Of a stretch of 11,084 bases of DNA, positions 1 through 6,288 are shown one piece after another. The notes under the pieces were generated by a model. It was not told the DNA's origin, made no database searches, and saw only the letters and a program-made list of their open reading frames with translations. The DNA lies in the NCBI GenBank assembly GCA_024650095.1, contig JANKMV010000001.1, forward strand, positions 1 through 11,084. Reading direction: 5' to 3'. Source of the DNA: Bacillota bacterium. GTDB lineage: Bacteria > Bacillota > Dethiobacteria > Dethiobacterales > Dethiobacteraceae. Numbering within the stretch: position 1 is the stretch's first letter; the number at the start of each line of letters is the position of its first letter. Made by a program: the position numbers and the translations under genes.

Positions 1-8
1 CTTCCTTG

Positions 9-593
9 TTAACGAATGCCCTCATCACTGTGGCGGGCAAGCATACCTAAAAGCGTACTCTTCCCCACTCCACTGCCTGAAAAGATACCAATACGCTGGC
101 CCTCTCCGCATGTTAAGAGACTATCAATCCCTCTTATGCCCGTGGAAAATATTTGATCAATCCGTTCCCTATCTAGGGGATTCAGAGGGGGGCTTTCTAC
201 AGGGCGTTTGTTTAAAATAGGTAGGACGCTGCCCTTTAAAAGAGGTCTTCCCATGCCATCCAAAACATTGCCCAATAATTCACTCCCTACGGCCACAGAA
301 AATGACTCGCCGCTGGCCACGACCCGGCTACCAGGGGAAATTCCGGTTAACTCACCCAGAGGCATAATAACGATGGTATGGTCACGAAATCCTACAACTT
401 CAGCAGGAAGCGGGGCAACTGAAGACCCGTTCGCAAATATATAACAGATCTCGCCTAAAGCCGCCTTAATTCCTTTGACCTCAATCGTTAAACCCGTTAC
501 CTGACTAACCCGACCCGATACATTCAAAGTAGCGGCTTCTTTGATTAACTTATGATATCGGGAGAAATCAATCACTTGGTTTTCGGGTGTCAT
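9..593 (-). CDS. fliI: Flagellar type III export ATPase FliI, N-terminal part only (premature stop)
   Basis: FliI is the cytoplasmic ATPase of the flagellar export apparatus, related to the F1 beta subunit and regulated by FliH. The readable part (194 residues from the ATG at 593) has the N-terminal beta-barrel region, the segment LLGNVLDGMGRPL, then STGIRGIDSL and a Walker A loop GSGVGKST at about residues 173-180. It then diverges (ARHSDEGIR) and stops at 9-11. Family members are about 430-440 residues, so the Walker B, catalytic Glu and C-terminal helical domain are missing. The window ends 8 bases later, so frameshift, insertion or edge error cannot be separated. Start choice: AAAGGAGG at 600-607 lies 6 nt from the ATG at 593 and only 3 nt from the one at 596. 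It overlaps the end of fliH by 26 nt and is the last gene visible in the early operon. Confidence 0.9.
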   Translation of the reverse strand: MTPENQVIDFSRYHKLIKEAATLNVSGRVSQVTGLTIEVKGIKAALGEICYIFANGSSVAPLPAEVVGFRDHTIVIMPLGELTGISPGSRVVASGESFSVAVGSELLGNVLDGMGRPLLKGSVLPILNKRPVESPPLNPLDRERIDQIFSTGIRGIDSLLTCGEGQRIGIFSGSGVGKSTLLGMLARHSDEGIR

Positions 594-1290
594 CATTAGC
601 CTCCTTTAAAAGTGCCTCCCGTAAAGTAATAAAGCGATTCTCTAAAAAAGATTCCACAAAAGCATACTGGCCCTGAACAATACAACTGCCTTTTACCACA
701 TCCTCTGATGGCAGGATTTTTATTGAAGCGTCATCGGTCAGTTCTTCTTGAAAATAAAATTTATGTTCTCGGCATACCGTCAGATCATCCGGGTTCACTT
801 TGACCATAATGCTCTCTTCCCCAGACAAAAGTAAAATGGCTTCAGCAACAATGTCTTTTATTACGTCTTTCTCAAGGAAAAGACTTGTTCTTATTAGAGC
901 ACGGGCGATAAGAAACGATAGCTCTATCACCTGCGGCTCGGCAACTTTAATAATTTTTTCCCTCACAAGCTTAGCGTTTACTAGGATTGTGCGTGCCTCT
1001 TCAAGAAGAGCGTCCCTTTTTCTGTTAATCTCTTCCTGCCCCTTTAGTATTGCCTCTTGTCTTACCTTCTCGGCATCAAGCAATGCGTGAGAGAGGATCT
1101 CCTGGGCTGCCTGCTTTGCATCTTGAACGATTTTTTGCGCTTCATCCATAGCATTTGTATCATTCGATTCATCGGCATCAACACGAGTGGCCACATCCAC
1201 CGATGTGCTGTCTTTATTATCAACTGACTTGAATGGAATCTTATAAAAGCCCGATTCCAATGTACGAGCTGATTTTATAATATTAGGCAA
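568..1290 (-). CDS. fliH: Flagellar export ATPase regulator/stator FliH
   Basis: FliH binds FliI and links the export ATPase to the basal body, acting like the peripheral stalk of an F-type ATPase. The 240-residue product has a variable, acidic N-terminus and a long Ala/Glu/Lys/Gln-rich helix at about residues 48-115 that reads as coiled coil. The FliH/YscL-type C-terminal domain follows, with VKVNPDDL, then GSCIVQGQYAFVESFLENRF near the end. The start is a TTG at 1288-1290. An in-frame TGA directly precedes it and the next ATG is 47 codons in, so TTG is the only sensible start. A GGGGAAGGTG stretch (1297-1306) sits 6 nt upstream. The gene overlaps the end of fliG by 8 nt and the start of fliI by 26 nt, which suggests translational coupling. 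Confidence 0.92.
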   Translation of the reverse strand: MPNIIKSARTLESGFYKIPFKSVDNKDSTSVDVATRVDADESNDTNAMDEAQKIVQDAKQAAQEILSHALLDAEKVRQEAILKGQEEINRKRDALLEEARTILVNAKLVREKIIKVAEPQVIELSFLIARALIRTSLFLEKDVIKDIVAEAILLLSGEESIMVKVNPDDLTVCREHKFYFQEELTDDASIKILPSEDVVKGSCIVQGQYAFVESFLENRFITLREALLKEANDDTRKPSD

Positions 1291-2299
1291 TCATAGCACC
1301 TTCCCCACCGCGCACTAACGCTATTTCGCCCGCTTCATCCAGTTGACGGATAACGGCCACAGTCCGCTGTTGGGCCTCCTCCACATCCTTTAGCTTAACA
1401 GGTCCCATGTATTCGATATCTTCCCTGATCATTTCTGCCGCACGAGTGGAAACGTTCATTAATATCCGTTCACTGACATCGGAATCCACACCTTTTAATG
1501 CCAAAGCCAAATCTTTAGTGTCAACCTCTCTTAACACGCGCTGAATAGCGCTGTCTTCCAGTGTAACAATATCTTCAAAGACAAACATCCTCATACGTAT
1601 TTCTTCCGCAAGCTCCTCGTCGTGCTTTTCTAATTCCTCCAAAATATGCTTTTCCGTACTGCGGTCTACGCGATTTAAAATATTTACAAGTGAAGGAATA
1701 CCACCTGCAGCAGTAAAATCTTGAAACATCACGCTTGACAATCTGCTTTCTAGCACCTTCTCAACTTCCTTTAAAACTTCGGGAGAGGTCCGTTCCATCA
1801 GAGCCATCCTTCTAGCAATATCGGGTTGCACATCTAGGTCAAGTTCTGAAAGAACAATAGCCGATTGTTCAGGTTGTAAATATGAGAGGATTAAAGCAAT
1901 CGTCTGTGGATGTTCCTGTTTCACAATATTAGACAATTGTTTTGGATCCACGTCACGCACGAAGTTAAAAGGCTTAATCTGTGAGCTATCCTTTAGTTTC
2001 TTAATAATAGTACCGGCTTTTTGCGTACCCAGAGTCCTCTCCAATATATCCTTTGCATAATTCATGCCGCCGTCAACCATATATTGTCTCGCTTCAGACA
2101 AAAGAAGAAACTCATCTAAAACGGTATCAACCTTTTCCCCAGAGACTGCAGTGGTGTTGGCAATTTCCATCGTAATCCGCTCTATTTCATTATCAGAAAA
2201 GCGTTTTAGCATCTGAGATGATACCTCAGGACCTAAAGTAATAAGAAAAACGGCAACTTTCTCAATACCCTTCAGTTCGTTATTACGTTTCAAGCCCAT
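1283..2299 (-). CDS. fliG: Flagellar motor switch protein FliG
   Basis: FliG forms the rotor ring on the cytoplasmic face of the MS ring; its C-terminal domain generates torque against the MotA stator. The 338-residue reading begins MGLKRNNELKGIEKVAVFLI, which matches the usual start of the family. It carries the middle-domain EHPQ motif (about residues 129-132), the Gly-Gly hinge (TAAGGIP, about 196-202), and the C-terminal charged helix region LKGVDSDVSERILMNVS followed by EYMGPVKLKDVEEAQ. An ATG at 2323 would add 8 residues but has no convincing ribosome site. The ATG at 2299 overlaps the fliF stop as TGATG, a coupling arrangement, and gives the normal family length, so it is preferred. 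Its own ribosome site is weak (GGAAG 10 nt upstream), in keeping with coupling. Confidence 0.96.
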   Translation of the reverse strand: MGLKRNNELKGIEKVAVFLITLGPEVSSQMLKRFSDNEIERITMEIANTTAVSGEKVDTVLDEFLLLSEARQYMVDGGMNYAKDILERTLGTQKAGTIIKKLKDSSQIKPFNFVRDVDPKQLSNIVKQEHPQTIALILSYLQPEQSAIVLSELDLDVQPDIARRMALMERTSPEVLKEVEKVLESRLSSVMFQDFTAAGGIPSLVNILNRVDRSTEKHILEELEKHDEELAEEIRMRMFVFEDIVTLEDSAIQRVLREVDTKDLALALKGVDSDVSERILMNVSTRAAEMIREDIEYMGPVKLKDVEEAQQRTVAVIRQLDEAGEIALVRGGEGAMIA

Positions 2300-3864
2300 C
2301 ACCTCTGATCTTCCGCTAGCCATAATTTAAGGAGCGCAATGGCTGTTTCTGGATTCTGTTGTGAAATAGCTTTCACTCGGTTTTGATACTTGTCCATCTC
2401 GCCACTTTGCGGCAATACTGGTTGAAGGTCAGCACTCGGCAACGTGGCCGTGACCGGCTTATACTGTACTTGGCGTTCTAGGATGGATTTTAACCGGCCC
2501 AAAATCAACAGAAGTAATAATATTCCCGCTATTACAGCTATCCCTGTTAGGCCATACTTAATATACATTTGCGTTCTCTCAGCTTTAGCAGCTTCTTCCA
2601 TAGCTACAATAGACTCTTCCAAGTATGCAGTATCAAAATCAATTGCTGCAATGCTGACTTGGTCGTTCCTTTCGCCGGAAAGCCCTAGAGCAGACGCGAC
2701 AAGTCCTTCTAAATCCTGCATTTGCCGGGCAGAAAGGGTCCCCCTACTATTGTCATAAATCACTGAAGCTGAAATATTTTTAACCTCACCAGGCGCTTTA
2801 ATGGTGTGGGTTAAGGTTTCAGAGATTTCGAAGTTTTCTATTTCATCAAATTTTGTGTACGTACTCTCTTCCTGTCCGGGGATAACAGTGGGATAGGAGG
2901 GAATGTTACTGTCTGCACCGGTATTGCCCCCGACCAATCCTCCGCTCCCCTCAAAATCCTCCTCTGTACGAGTACGGCTTCTTAACGCAGGTTCACCATA
3001 TGTAATCTCTGTCATCTCTTGTGAATCAAAATCAAGATCAGCATTGACCATCGCCACTACAGTACCGCCACCTAATACTCTTTCCAGCATGCCCTGTAGC
3101 CTAGACTCCAGCTCCTTCTCGAATGTTTTTTTAATCTCTAACTGACTCATGGTGGATGAAACGTTATAATCTCTTGAGCTTGGTCCTGCCTGACCCATAC
3201 TGGAAAGGATTCTCCCCTGCGCATCGATAAGTGTAACGTTTTCCGGAGACAAATTTTGCACGCTCCCTGCGACCAAATAAACAATCCCCATGATCTGTTC
3301 TTCTTTTAGTTGGTTTAGATGGTTTAACTTGACTACCACCGAAGCCGTAGCCGCAGAAGTCTCTCTCAAAAATACGCTTGGTTCAGGCGTCACCAGGTGT
3401 ACTCTGGCCTGACTAATACCATCAATCTGCGCGATGGTACGCTGCAGTTCACCCTGCAGAGCTCGCTGATAATTAAGTCGTCGTTCTGACTCGGAAATAC
3501 CAATGCTTGACTGGTCAAACAGTTCAAATCCAACACTACTGCCATATAAGCTTCCATCACTGCTCAAGATAATTCGTAACTCATCTATACGGTCTTCTGA
3601 AACCCTAATTTCTTGACCACCCGCACTCAACTCATAGGCAATGCCCATCTCATCCAAGCGACCTAGGACACTGGCTGCGCTATCAGGCGTTAACCCCCTG
3701 AATAAAAGTCCCATTTTAGGCGTTGAAAAGAAATTAATAAAGAGAAATAATGCGACAAGAAAAGCAACAAGAAAGATTAGGATGCCACCTTTCTTCTGCA
3801 TACTCAAATTTTTCCACAAAAAAAGCAGGCTTGCCCCCTGTTTTTCTTGACTTGCTTCTGCCAT
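2299..3864 (-). CDS. fliF: Flagellar MS-ring protein FliF
   Basis: FliF oligomerises in the cytoplasmic membrane to form the MS ring, on which the rod, switch and export gate assemble. The 521-residue product has a first membrane helix at about residues 27-46 (after KKGG) and a second at about 438-456 (rich in Leu/Ile), with a large extracytoplasmic region between them. That region holds the YscJ/FliF-type ring-building motifs, for example LNYQRALQGELQRTI and ARVHLVTPEPSVF. The cytoplasmic tail ends NPETAIALLKLWLAEDQR, the FliG-binding peptide typical of the family. Length is normal. The ATG at 3864 follows GGGGTGAGGTG. It lies 39 nt after fliE and its stop overlaps the fliG start by one base. 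Confidence 0.97.
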   Translation of the reverse strand: MAEASQEKQGASLLFLWKNLSMQKKGGILIFLVAFLVALFLFINFFSTPKMGLLFRGLTPDSAASVLGRLDEMGIAYELSAGGQEIRVSEDRIDELRIILSSDGSLYGSSVGFELFDQSSIGISESERRLNYQRALQGELQRTIAQIDGISQARVHLVTPEPSVFLRETSAATASVVVKLNHLNQLKEEQIMGIVYLVAGSVQNLSPENVTLIDAQGRILSSMGQAGPSSRDYNVSSTMSQLEIKKTFEKELESRLQGMLERVLGGGTVVAMVNADLDFDSQEMTEITYGEPALRSRTRTEEDFEGSGGLVGGNTGADSNIPSYPTVIPGQEESTYTKFDEIENFEISETLTHTIKAPGEVKNISASVIYDNSRGTLSARQMQDLEGLVASALGLSGERNDQVSIAAIDFDTAYLEESIVAMEEAAKAERTQMYIKYGLTGIAVIAGILLLLLILGRLKSILERQVQYKPVTATLPSADLQPVLPQSGEMDKYQNRVKAISQQNPETAIALLKLWLAEDQR

Positions 3865-3903
3865 AGCACCTCACCCCTTATCGCATCACCATTATGCTAC
3901 GAA

Positions 3904-4203
3904 TTATATCTGCATCCGAGAGACTTCCTGATAAGCCTCCACCAGCTTGTTGCGAATTTGCACAGTAAGCTCCACTGCCAATTTAGCTTTTTCACCATCA
4001 AGCATCACCTGGTGAATATCACCTTCACCGATAACCAGCTTTTGGGTTGACTCATCCGCTTTTAGTTGAAGCTGATTCACATCCCGAAGGGCATTCAACA
4101 ATACAGTGGAAAACCCTTGGGGTGATGATGGCGCACTATTCTTTGTTACTGTCCCAAGTAAACTCCCTTGAGGCATCATCATAGAAACTGGATTAATCTT
4201 CAT
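3904..4203 (-). CDS. fliE: Flagellar hook-basal body complex protein FliE
   Basis: FliE is the small export substrate that joins the MS ring to the proximal rod. The 99-residue reading begins MKINPVSMMM. It has the family's conserved C-terminal half: FSTVLLNALRDVNQLQLKADESTQKLVIGEGDIHQVMLDGEKAKLAVELTVQIRNKLVEAYQEVSRMQI is seen in pieces with the hallmark G-(D/E)-(I/L)-H-(Q/D)-V-M and (R/N)-N-K-(L/V)-V-E-A-Y-(Q/E)-E motifs. A TTG nine codons upstream is in frame, but the ATG at 4203 has AGGGAGG 8 nt away and gives the normal length. It lies 13 nt after flgC and 39 nt before fliF. Confidence 0.95.
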   Translation of the reverse strand: MKINPVSMMMPQGSLLGTVTKNSAPSSPQGFSTVLLNALRDVNQLQLKADESTQKLVIGEGDIHQVMLDGEKAKLAVELTVQIRNKLVEAYQEVSRMQI

Positions 4204-4216
4204 TGCATAAGCCTCC

Positions 4217-4636
4217 CTAACCTCTACCAATTTCTAACGCCTTGAGAAACATCCCCTTATAAGCATTCATTGCAGTCACATTGGCCTCATATGCACGTGT
4301 GGCTGTAATCATATCCACCATTTCATTTACAACATTTACATTGGGCATGGCCACATAACCATCTTCGTCCGCATCAGGGTGCCCGGGATCATGAATCAGT
4401 GGCGAGGGAGATTCGTCCTTGCTAATGCCCACGACCCTGACGCCCATGCCATAAGCGTTGCCGCGCCTTGCCTGATTCATCACTTCGGCAAATACTGCGA
4501 CTTGTCTTTGATAGGGGCCGCCTTCCACCGTTCTTGTAGTATTAATATTTGCTAAGTTGTTCGCAATAAGGTCCATTCTGACCCTTTCTGCCGCCATCCC
4601 TGAAGCACTAACGGTCATTGCATCAAAAAGCCGCAT
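4217..4636 (-). CDS. flgC: Flagellar basal-body rod protein FlgC
   Basis: FlgC is a proximal-rod subunit exported without a cleaved signal peptide. The 139-residue product has the rod-family N-terminus ending NNLANINTTRT (about residues 26-36) with the following EGGPYQRQ typical of FlgC. It ends with the conserved C-terminal helix MVDMITATRAYEANVTAMNAYK-type sequence that packs against the N-terminal helix in the rod. Length is normal. The ATG at 4636 is preceded by GGGAGG at 8 nt. The gene starts 2 nt after the flgB stop. Confidence 0.97.
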   Translation of the reverse strand: MRLFDAMTVSASGMAAERVRMDLIANNLANINTTRTVEGGPYQRQVAVFAEVMNQARRGNAYGMGVRVVGISKDESPSPLIHDPGHPDADEDGYVAMPNVNVVNEMVDMITATRAYEANVTAMNAYKGMFLKALEIGRG

Positions 4637-4638
4637 GA

Positions 4639-5046
4639 CTACCGCCTCCCCTCACTAATAACATAACGCAATGTACCCAATTTGCCACTGAGCCGCTGTG
4701 ACAGAGCATTATAATAAAGCTGATTAATGGCCAGTTCAGCCATCTCCTTATCAACATCAACGTTGTTACCATCACTTCGCATAGAAGTGTTTGTATCCGT
4801 AACCGTACGTGCATCAGGAGTTTCCCTACTATGATTACGCCCAATATGACCCGGAGATGTAGCAGCAAGTCTCTTTACACCCACGGCTGTATTCTTCAGT
4901 AGTTCTTCAAACTGAACAGCAGACCGTTTAAAATTTGGCGTGTTCACATTGGATAAGTTATTGGCATGGACATTCTGTCTCATAGCAGCAGCATCCAGCC
5001 CTTTACTTAAGTACACAAATACATTGCTACCCCAAAGTTCCTGCAT
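4639..5046 (-). CDS. flgB: Flagellar basal-body rod protein FlgB
   Basis: FlgB is a proximal-rod subunit and the first gene of the early operon. The 135-residue reading has the rod-protein signature NLSNVNTPNFKR (about residues 30-41), a variable middle, and the C-terminal VDVDKEMAELAINQLYYNALSQRL helix of the family (shown here in part). A TTG six codons upstream (5062-5064) lies in frame but sits on top of the ribosome site. The ATG at 5046 is 6 nt from AAGGAGG (5053-5059) and is preferred. The untranslated leader contains a c-di-GMP-I riboswitch aptamer, so expression of this gene and those downstream is probably tied to c-di-GMP. Confidence 0.96.
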   Translation of the reverse strand: MQELWGSNVFVYLSKGLDAAAMRQNVHANNLSNVNTPNFKRSAVQFEELLKNTAVGVKRLAATSPGHIGRNHSRETPDARTVTDTNTSMRSDGNNVDVDKEMAELAINQLYYNALSQRLSGKLGTLRYVISEGRR

Positions 5047-5112
5047 AACGAACCTCCTTGACAACAGAATTGACCCCTATGAAGGTATAAATAAATATAA
5101 AAATCCCATTTT

Positions 5113-5188
5113 GGCAACCTGGCAATCTTAGCCCATTTAAGGCCTTAGACCCATAGCTTTGCGCACTTTCCTTTCGGAAAGATTGCCC
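5113..5188 (-). ncRNA. c-di-GMP-I (GEMM) riboswitch aptamer in the flgB leader
   Basis: Read on the minus strand, the element opens with GGGCAATC and a 6-bp hairpin CTTTCC-GAAA-GGAAAG (GAAA tetraloop at 5172-5175). It continues with GCGCAAAGCTATGG (5151-5164) and GTCTAAGG, and closes with GATTGCCAGGTTGCC (5113-5127). GGCAA (5183-5187) pairs with TTGCC (5113-5117). This order (GGCAA, GNRA-capped hairpin, GCAAAGC, tetraloop-receptor-like TATGG/CTAAG, closing GGTTGCC) is the c-di-GMP-I consensus known from Vibrio Vc2 and from Clostridioides difficile leaders. The expression platform is unclear: a T-rich stretch (5087-5106) follows, but no standard terminator hairpin is visible, so control by termination or by access to the ribosome site cannot be decided. 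About 54 nt separate it from the ribosome site. Confidence 0.93.
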
Positions 5189-5223
5189 TTAACATCAGGG
5201 ATAATTTTTGATATGATTCGATA

Positions 5224-5241
5224 ATTCTACAAATTCTACAA
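5224..5241 (-). repeat. Tandem 9-bp direct repeat upstream of the riboswitch
   Basis: TTGTAGAAT occurs twice head to tail on the minus strand, about 36 nt upstream of the aptamer, in the region where the flgB operon promoter should lie. Each copy contains TGTAGAA, one base away from the Spo0A box TGTCGAA. The first TTGTAG is spaced 17 nt from AATCAT (5213-5218), a poor sigma-A-like pair, so the promoter itself is uncertain. A regulator-binding site is an inference. Confidence 0.5.
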
Positions 5242-5287
5242 ATGATTACTTTTTCCTGCATTAAAATTCATATAATTCCAAAATAAC

Positions 5288-5349
5288 AAAAAAAAACCCA
5301 ACATTTATGTAATTTCCGGATATCAATCCAGCTCTCACTAAACGTTGGG
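5288..5349 (-). terminator. Rho-independent terminator of the flaG-fliS transcript
   Basis: On the minus strand CCCAACGTTT (5340-5349) pairs with AAATGTTGGG (5297-5306) over 10 bp with one G-U pair, followed by nine T residues (5288-5296). The long loop contains an inner hairpin, CTGGAT-TGAT-ATCCGG. It lies about 33 nt after the fliS stop and shields the flgB promoter region from read-through. The plus-strand reading has no T run after it, so it is one-directional. Confidence 0.88.
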
Positions 5350-5382
5350 AGTGCAAACAAATGACTTATTACAAAAACCTTC

Positions 5383-5751
5383 TTACCCTTTCAGCAATGC
5401 AGATTTCCACGTATCCCTCAATTCTGTTAACATACCGTCCACCTCATTCATCATATCCACATCTTTTTTTATATTAGCATCCACCAAACGTTGATGCATA
5501 TAACCATACAGAGCGAAGAGATTCTGTGCTACCTCCCCTTGCGTAAGGTCAAGCGAAACCATCAATTCTAACACAATATCCTGCACTTTACACATGTATG
5601 TATTTACTTTCGTAATATTTTTTTCCGCTACCCCTTCTTTTGACAACTTCAGATTCTTTATGGCTGCATTATAAAGCATAAGCATCAGCCTTCCAGGAGT
5701 AGCCGTTGCCACTTCATTCTGTTTATATTGTTGATAAGGGTCCTTTAGCAA
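5383..5751 (-). CDS. fliS: Flagellin export chaperone FliS
   Basis: FliS binds the C-terminal helices of newly made flagellin in the cytoplasm, prevents early polymerisation and delivers it to the export gate. The 122-residue product begins MLKDPYQQYKQNEVATATPGRLMLMLYNAAIKNL, read here from a TTG start; the YxQ...(T/A)(A/S)xPxxL(I/M)xMLYxxAI pattern is the family signature. It ends in the expected helix EVDGMLTELRDTWKSAL. Length is normal for FliS, which is nearly all helical. A TAGGA lies about 10 nt upstream of the TTG at 5751, and the gene starts 11 nt after the flaG stop, so the two are co-transcribed. A terminator follows at 5288-5349. Confidence 0.94.
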   Translation of the reverse strand: MLKDPYQQYKQNEVATATPGRLMLMLYNAAIKNLKLSKEGVAEKNITKVNTYMCKVQDIVLELMVSLDLTQGEVAQNLFALYGYMHQRLVDANIKKDVDMMNEVDGMLTELRDTWKSALLKG

Positions 5752-5762
5752 ATTATCACATC

Positions 5763-6146
5763 CTATCTCTTTTCATCCAGTAATAATCCAATTACCTCCT
5801 GAATCTGTCCCACCAGATTTAATACACGTTCAGGAGGAATCTCTTTAATCACAGCATTATCGGCTCGGTCCACAATCTGAACCATATATCGCTCCGAACT
5901 TTCATGCAATTTAAATCGAATTCCAAGATTTAATGTATCCGCAGTCTCATTCGATTGTTTGATAGCCTGTTCTAGCTTCTCCATATACGGTCTACTATCG
6001 TGAGGTAAACTCTTATCGCTGACCTGCTGCCTATCTCTAATCTTATTCTCTGTATCCGTCTCCCCTAGGCGCTGCACTACCGGCTTGCTCACTTGATCCT
6101 GGATTTTATTCAATCTTAAAGGATCCGTTCCGTCTATCTTCATCAT
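5763..6146 (-). CDS. flaG: FlaG family flagellar protein
   Basis: FlaG proteins are small polypeptides encoded next to fliD/fliS in many bacteria. They influence filament length or cap function, but the exact role is not settled. The 127-residue product has a charged, poorly structured N-terminal half and the conserved C-terminal FlaG domain: LGIRFKLHESSERYMVQIVD, then NAVIKEIPPERVLNLVGQI (about residues 74-115). The ribosome site AGGAGG is 4 nt from the ATG at 6146 and 7 nt from the next ATG at 6143, and either may be used; an upstream TTG at 6149 is too close. A sigma-28 promoter (6180-6206) lies directly upstream and fliS follows after 11 nt. Confidence 0.92.
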   Translation of the reverse strand: MMKIDGTDPLRLNKIQDQVSKPVVQRLGETDTENKIRDRQQVSDKSLPHDSRPYMEKLEQAIKQSNETADTLNLGIRFKLHESSERYMVQIVDRADNAVIKEIPPERVLNLVGQIQEVIGLLLDEKR

Positions 6147-6179
6147 CAAACCTCCTTCACTATAATGCTGTTACTTCTT

Positions 6180-6206
6180 CAATCGTCAATATAAAAAAAA
6201 ACTTTA
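6180..6206 (-). promoter_or_regulatory. Sigma-28 (SigD-type) promoter of flaG-fliS
   Basis: On the minus strand TAAA (6203-6206), a 15-nt spacer, then GACGATTG (6180-6187). The consensus is TAAA-N15-GCCGATAT, so the spacing is exact and the -10 core matches CGAT with one change in the GCCGAT part. It stands about 34 nt upstream of the flaG start. Confidence 0.8.
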
Positions 6207-6228
6207 ACCGCAATGAATGCTAAAGTTT
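6199..6228. repeat. Inverted repeat joining two divergent sigma-28 -35 elements
   Basis: AAACTTTA (6199-6206) and TAAAGTTT (6221-6228) are perfect 8-bp inverted copies around a 14-bp spacer. Each arm contains the TAAA -35 element of one of the two divergent promoters, so the repeat is at least partly explained by the promoters themselves; GTTT after TAAA is also favoured at sigma-28 sites. Confidence 0.75.
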
Positions 6229-6248
6229 ATGCAAAATCATCCGATGAA
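6221..6248 (+). promoter_or_regulatory. Sigma-28 (SigD-type) promoter of fliD
   Basis: TAAAGTTT (6221-6228) is followed by CCGATGAA (6241-6248), with TCCGAT placed exactly 15 nt after TAAA. Transcription should begin near 6255. This excludes the upstream in-frame ATG at 6217 and supports the fliD start at 6289. Confidence 0.87.
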
Positions 6249-6288
6249 ACTAGCAAGTCAACTGTTTGCATGGAAAGGAAGGTTCCTC

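Noticed and set aside
9..30. Programmed frameshift in fliI
   Set aside because: No slippery heptamer or downstream structure is visible and fliI is not known for frameshifting; mutation, insertion or sequence error is more likely.
4623..4868. Minus-strand frame of 81 codons overlapping flgB and flgC in another phase
   Set aside because: No ribosome site or domain, and fully inside flgB/flgC coding sequence, which is clearly real.
5281..5350. A second structured regulatory RNA in the long hairpin before flgB
   Set aside because: The stem, nine-T tract and position just after fliS are fully explained by a terminator; no known riboswitch motif was recognised.
6217..6288. Extended fliD start giving 24 extra residues
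   Set aside because: The ATG at 6217 lies upstream of and within the sigma-28 promoter, before the predicted transcription start, while the ATG at 6289 has a good ribosome site and the family N-terminus.
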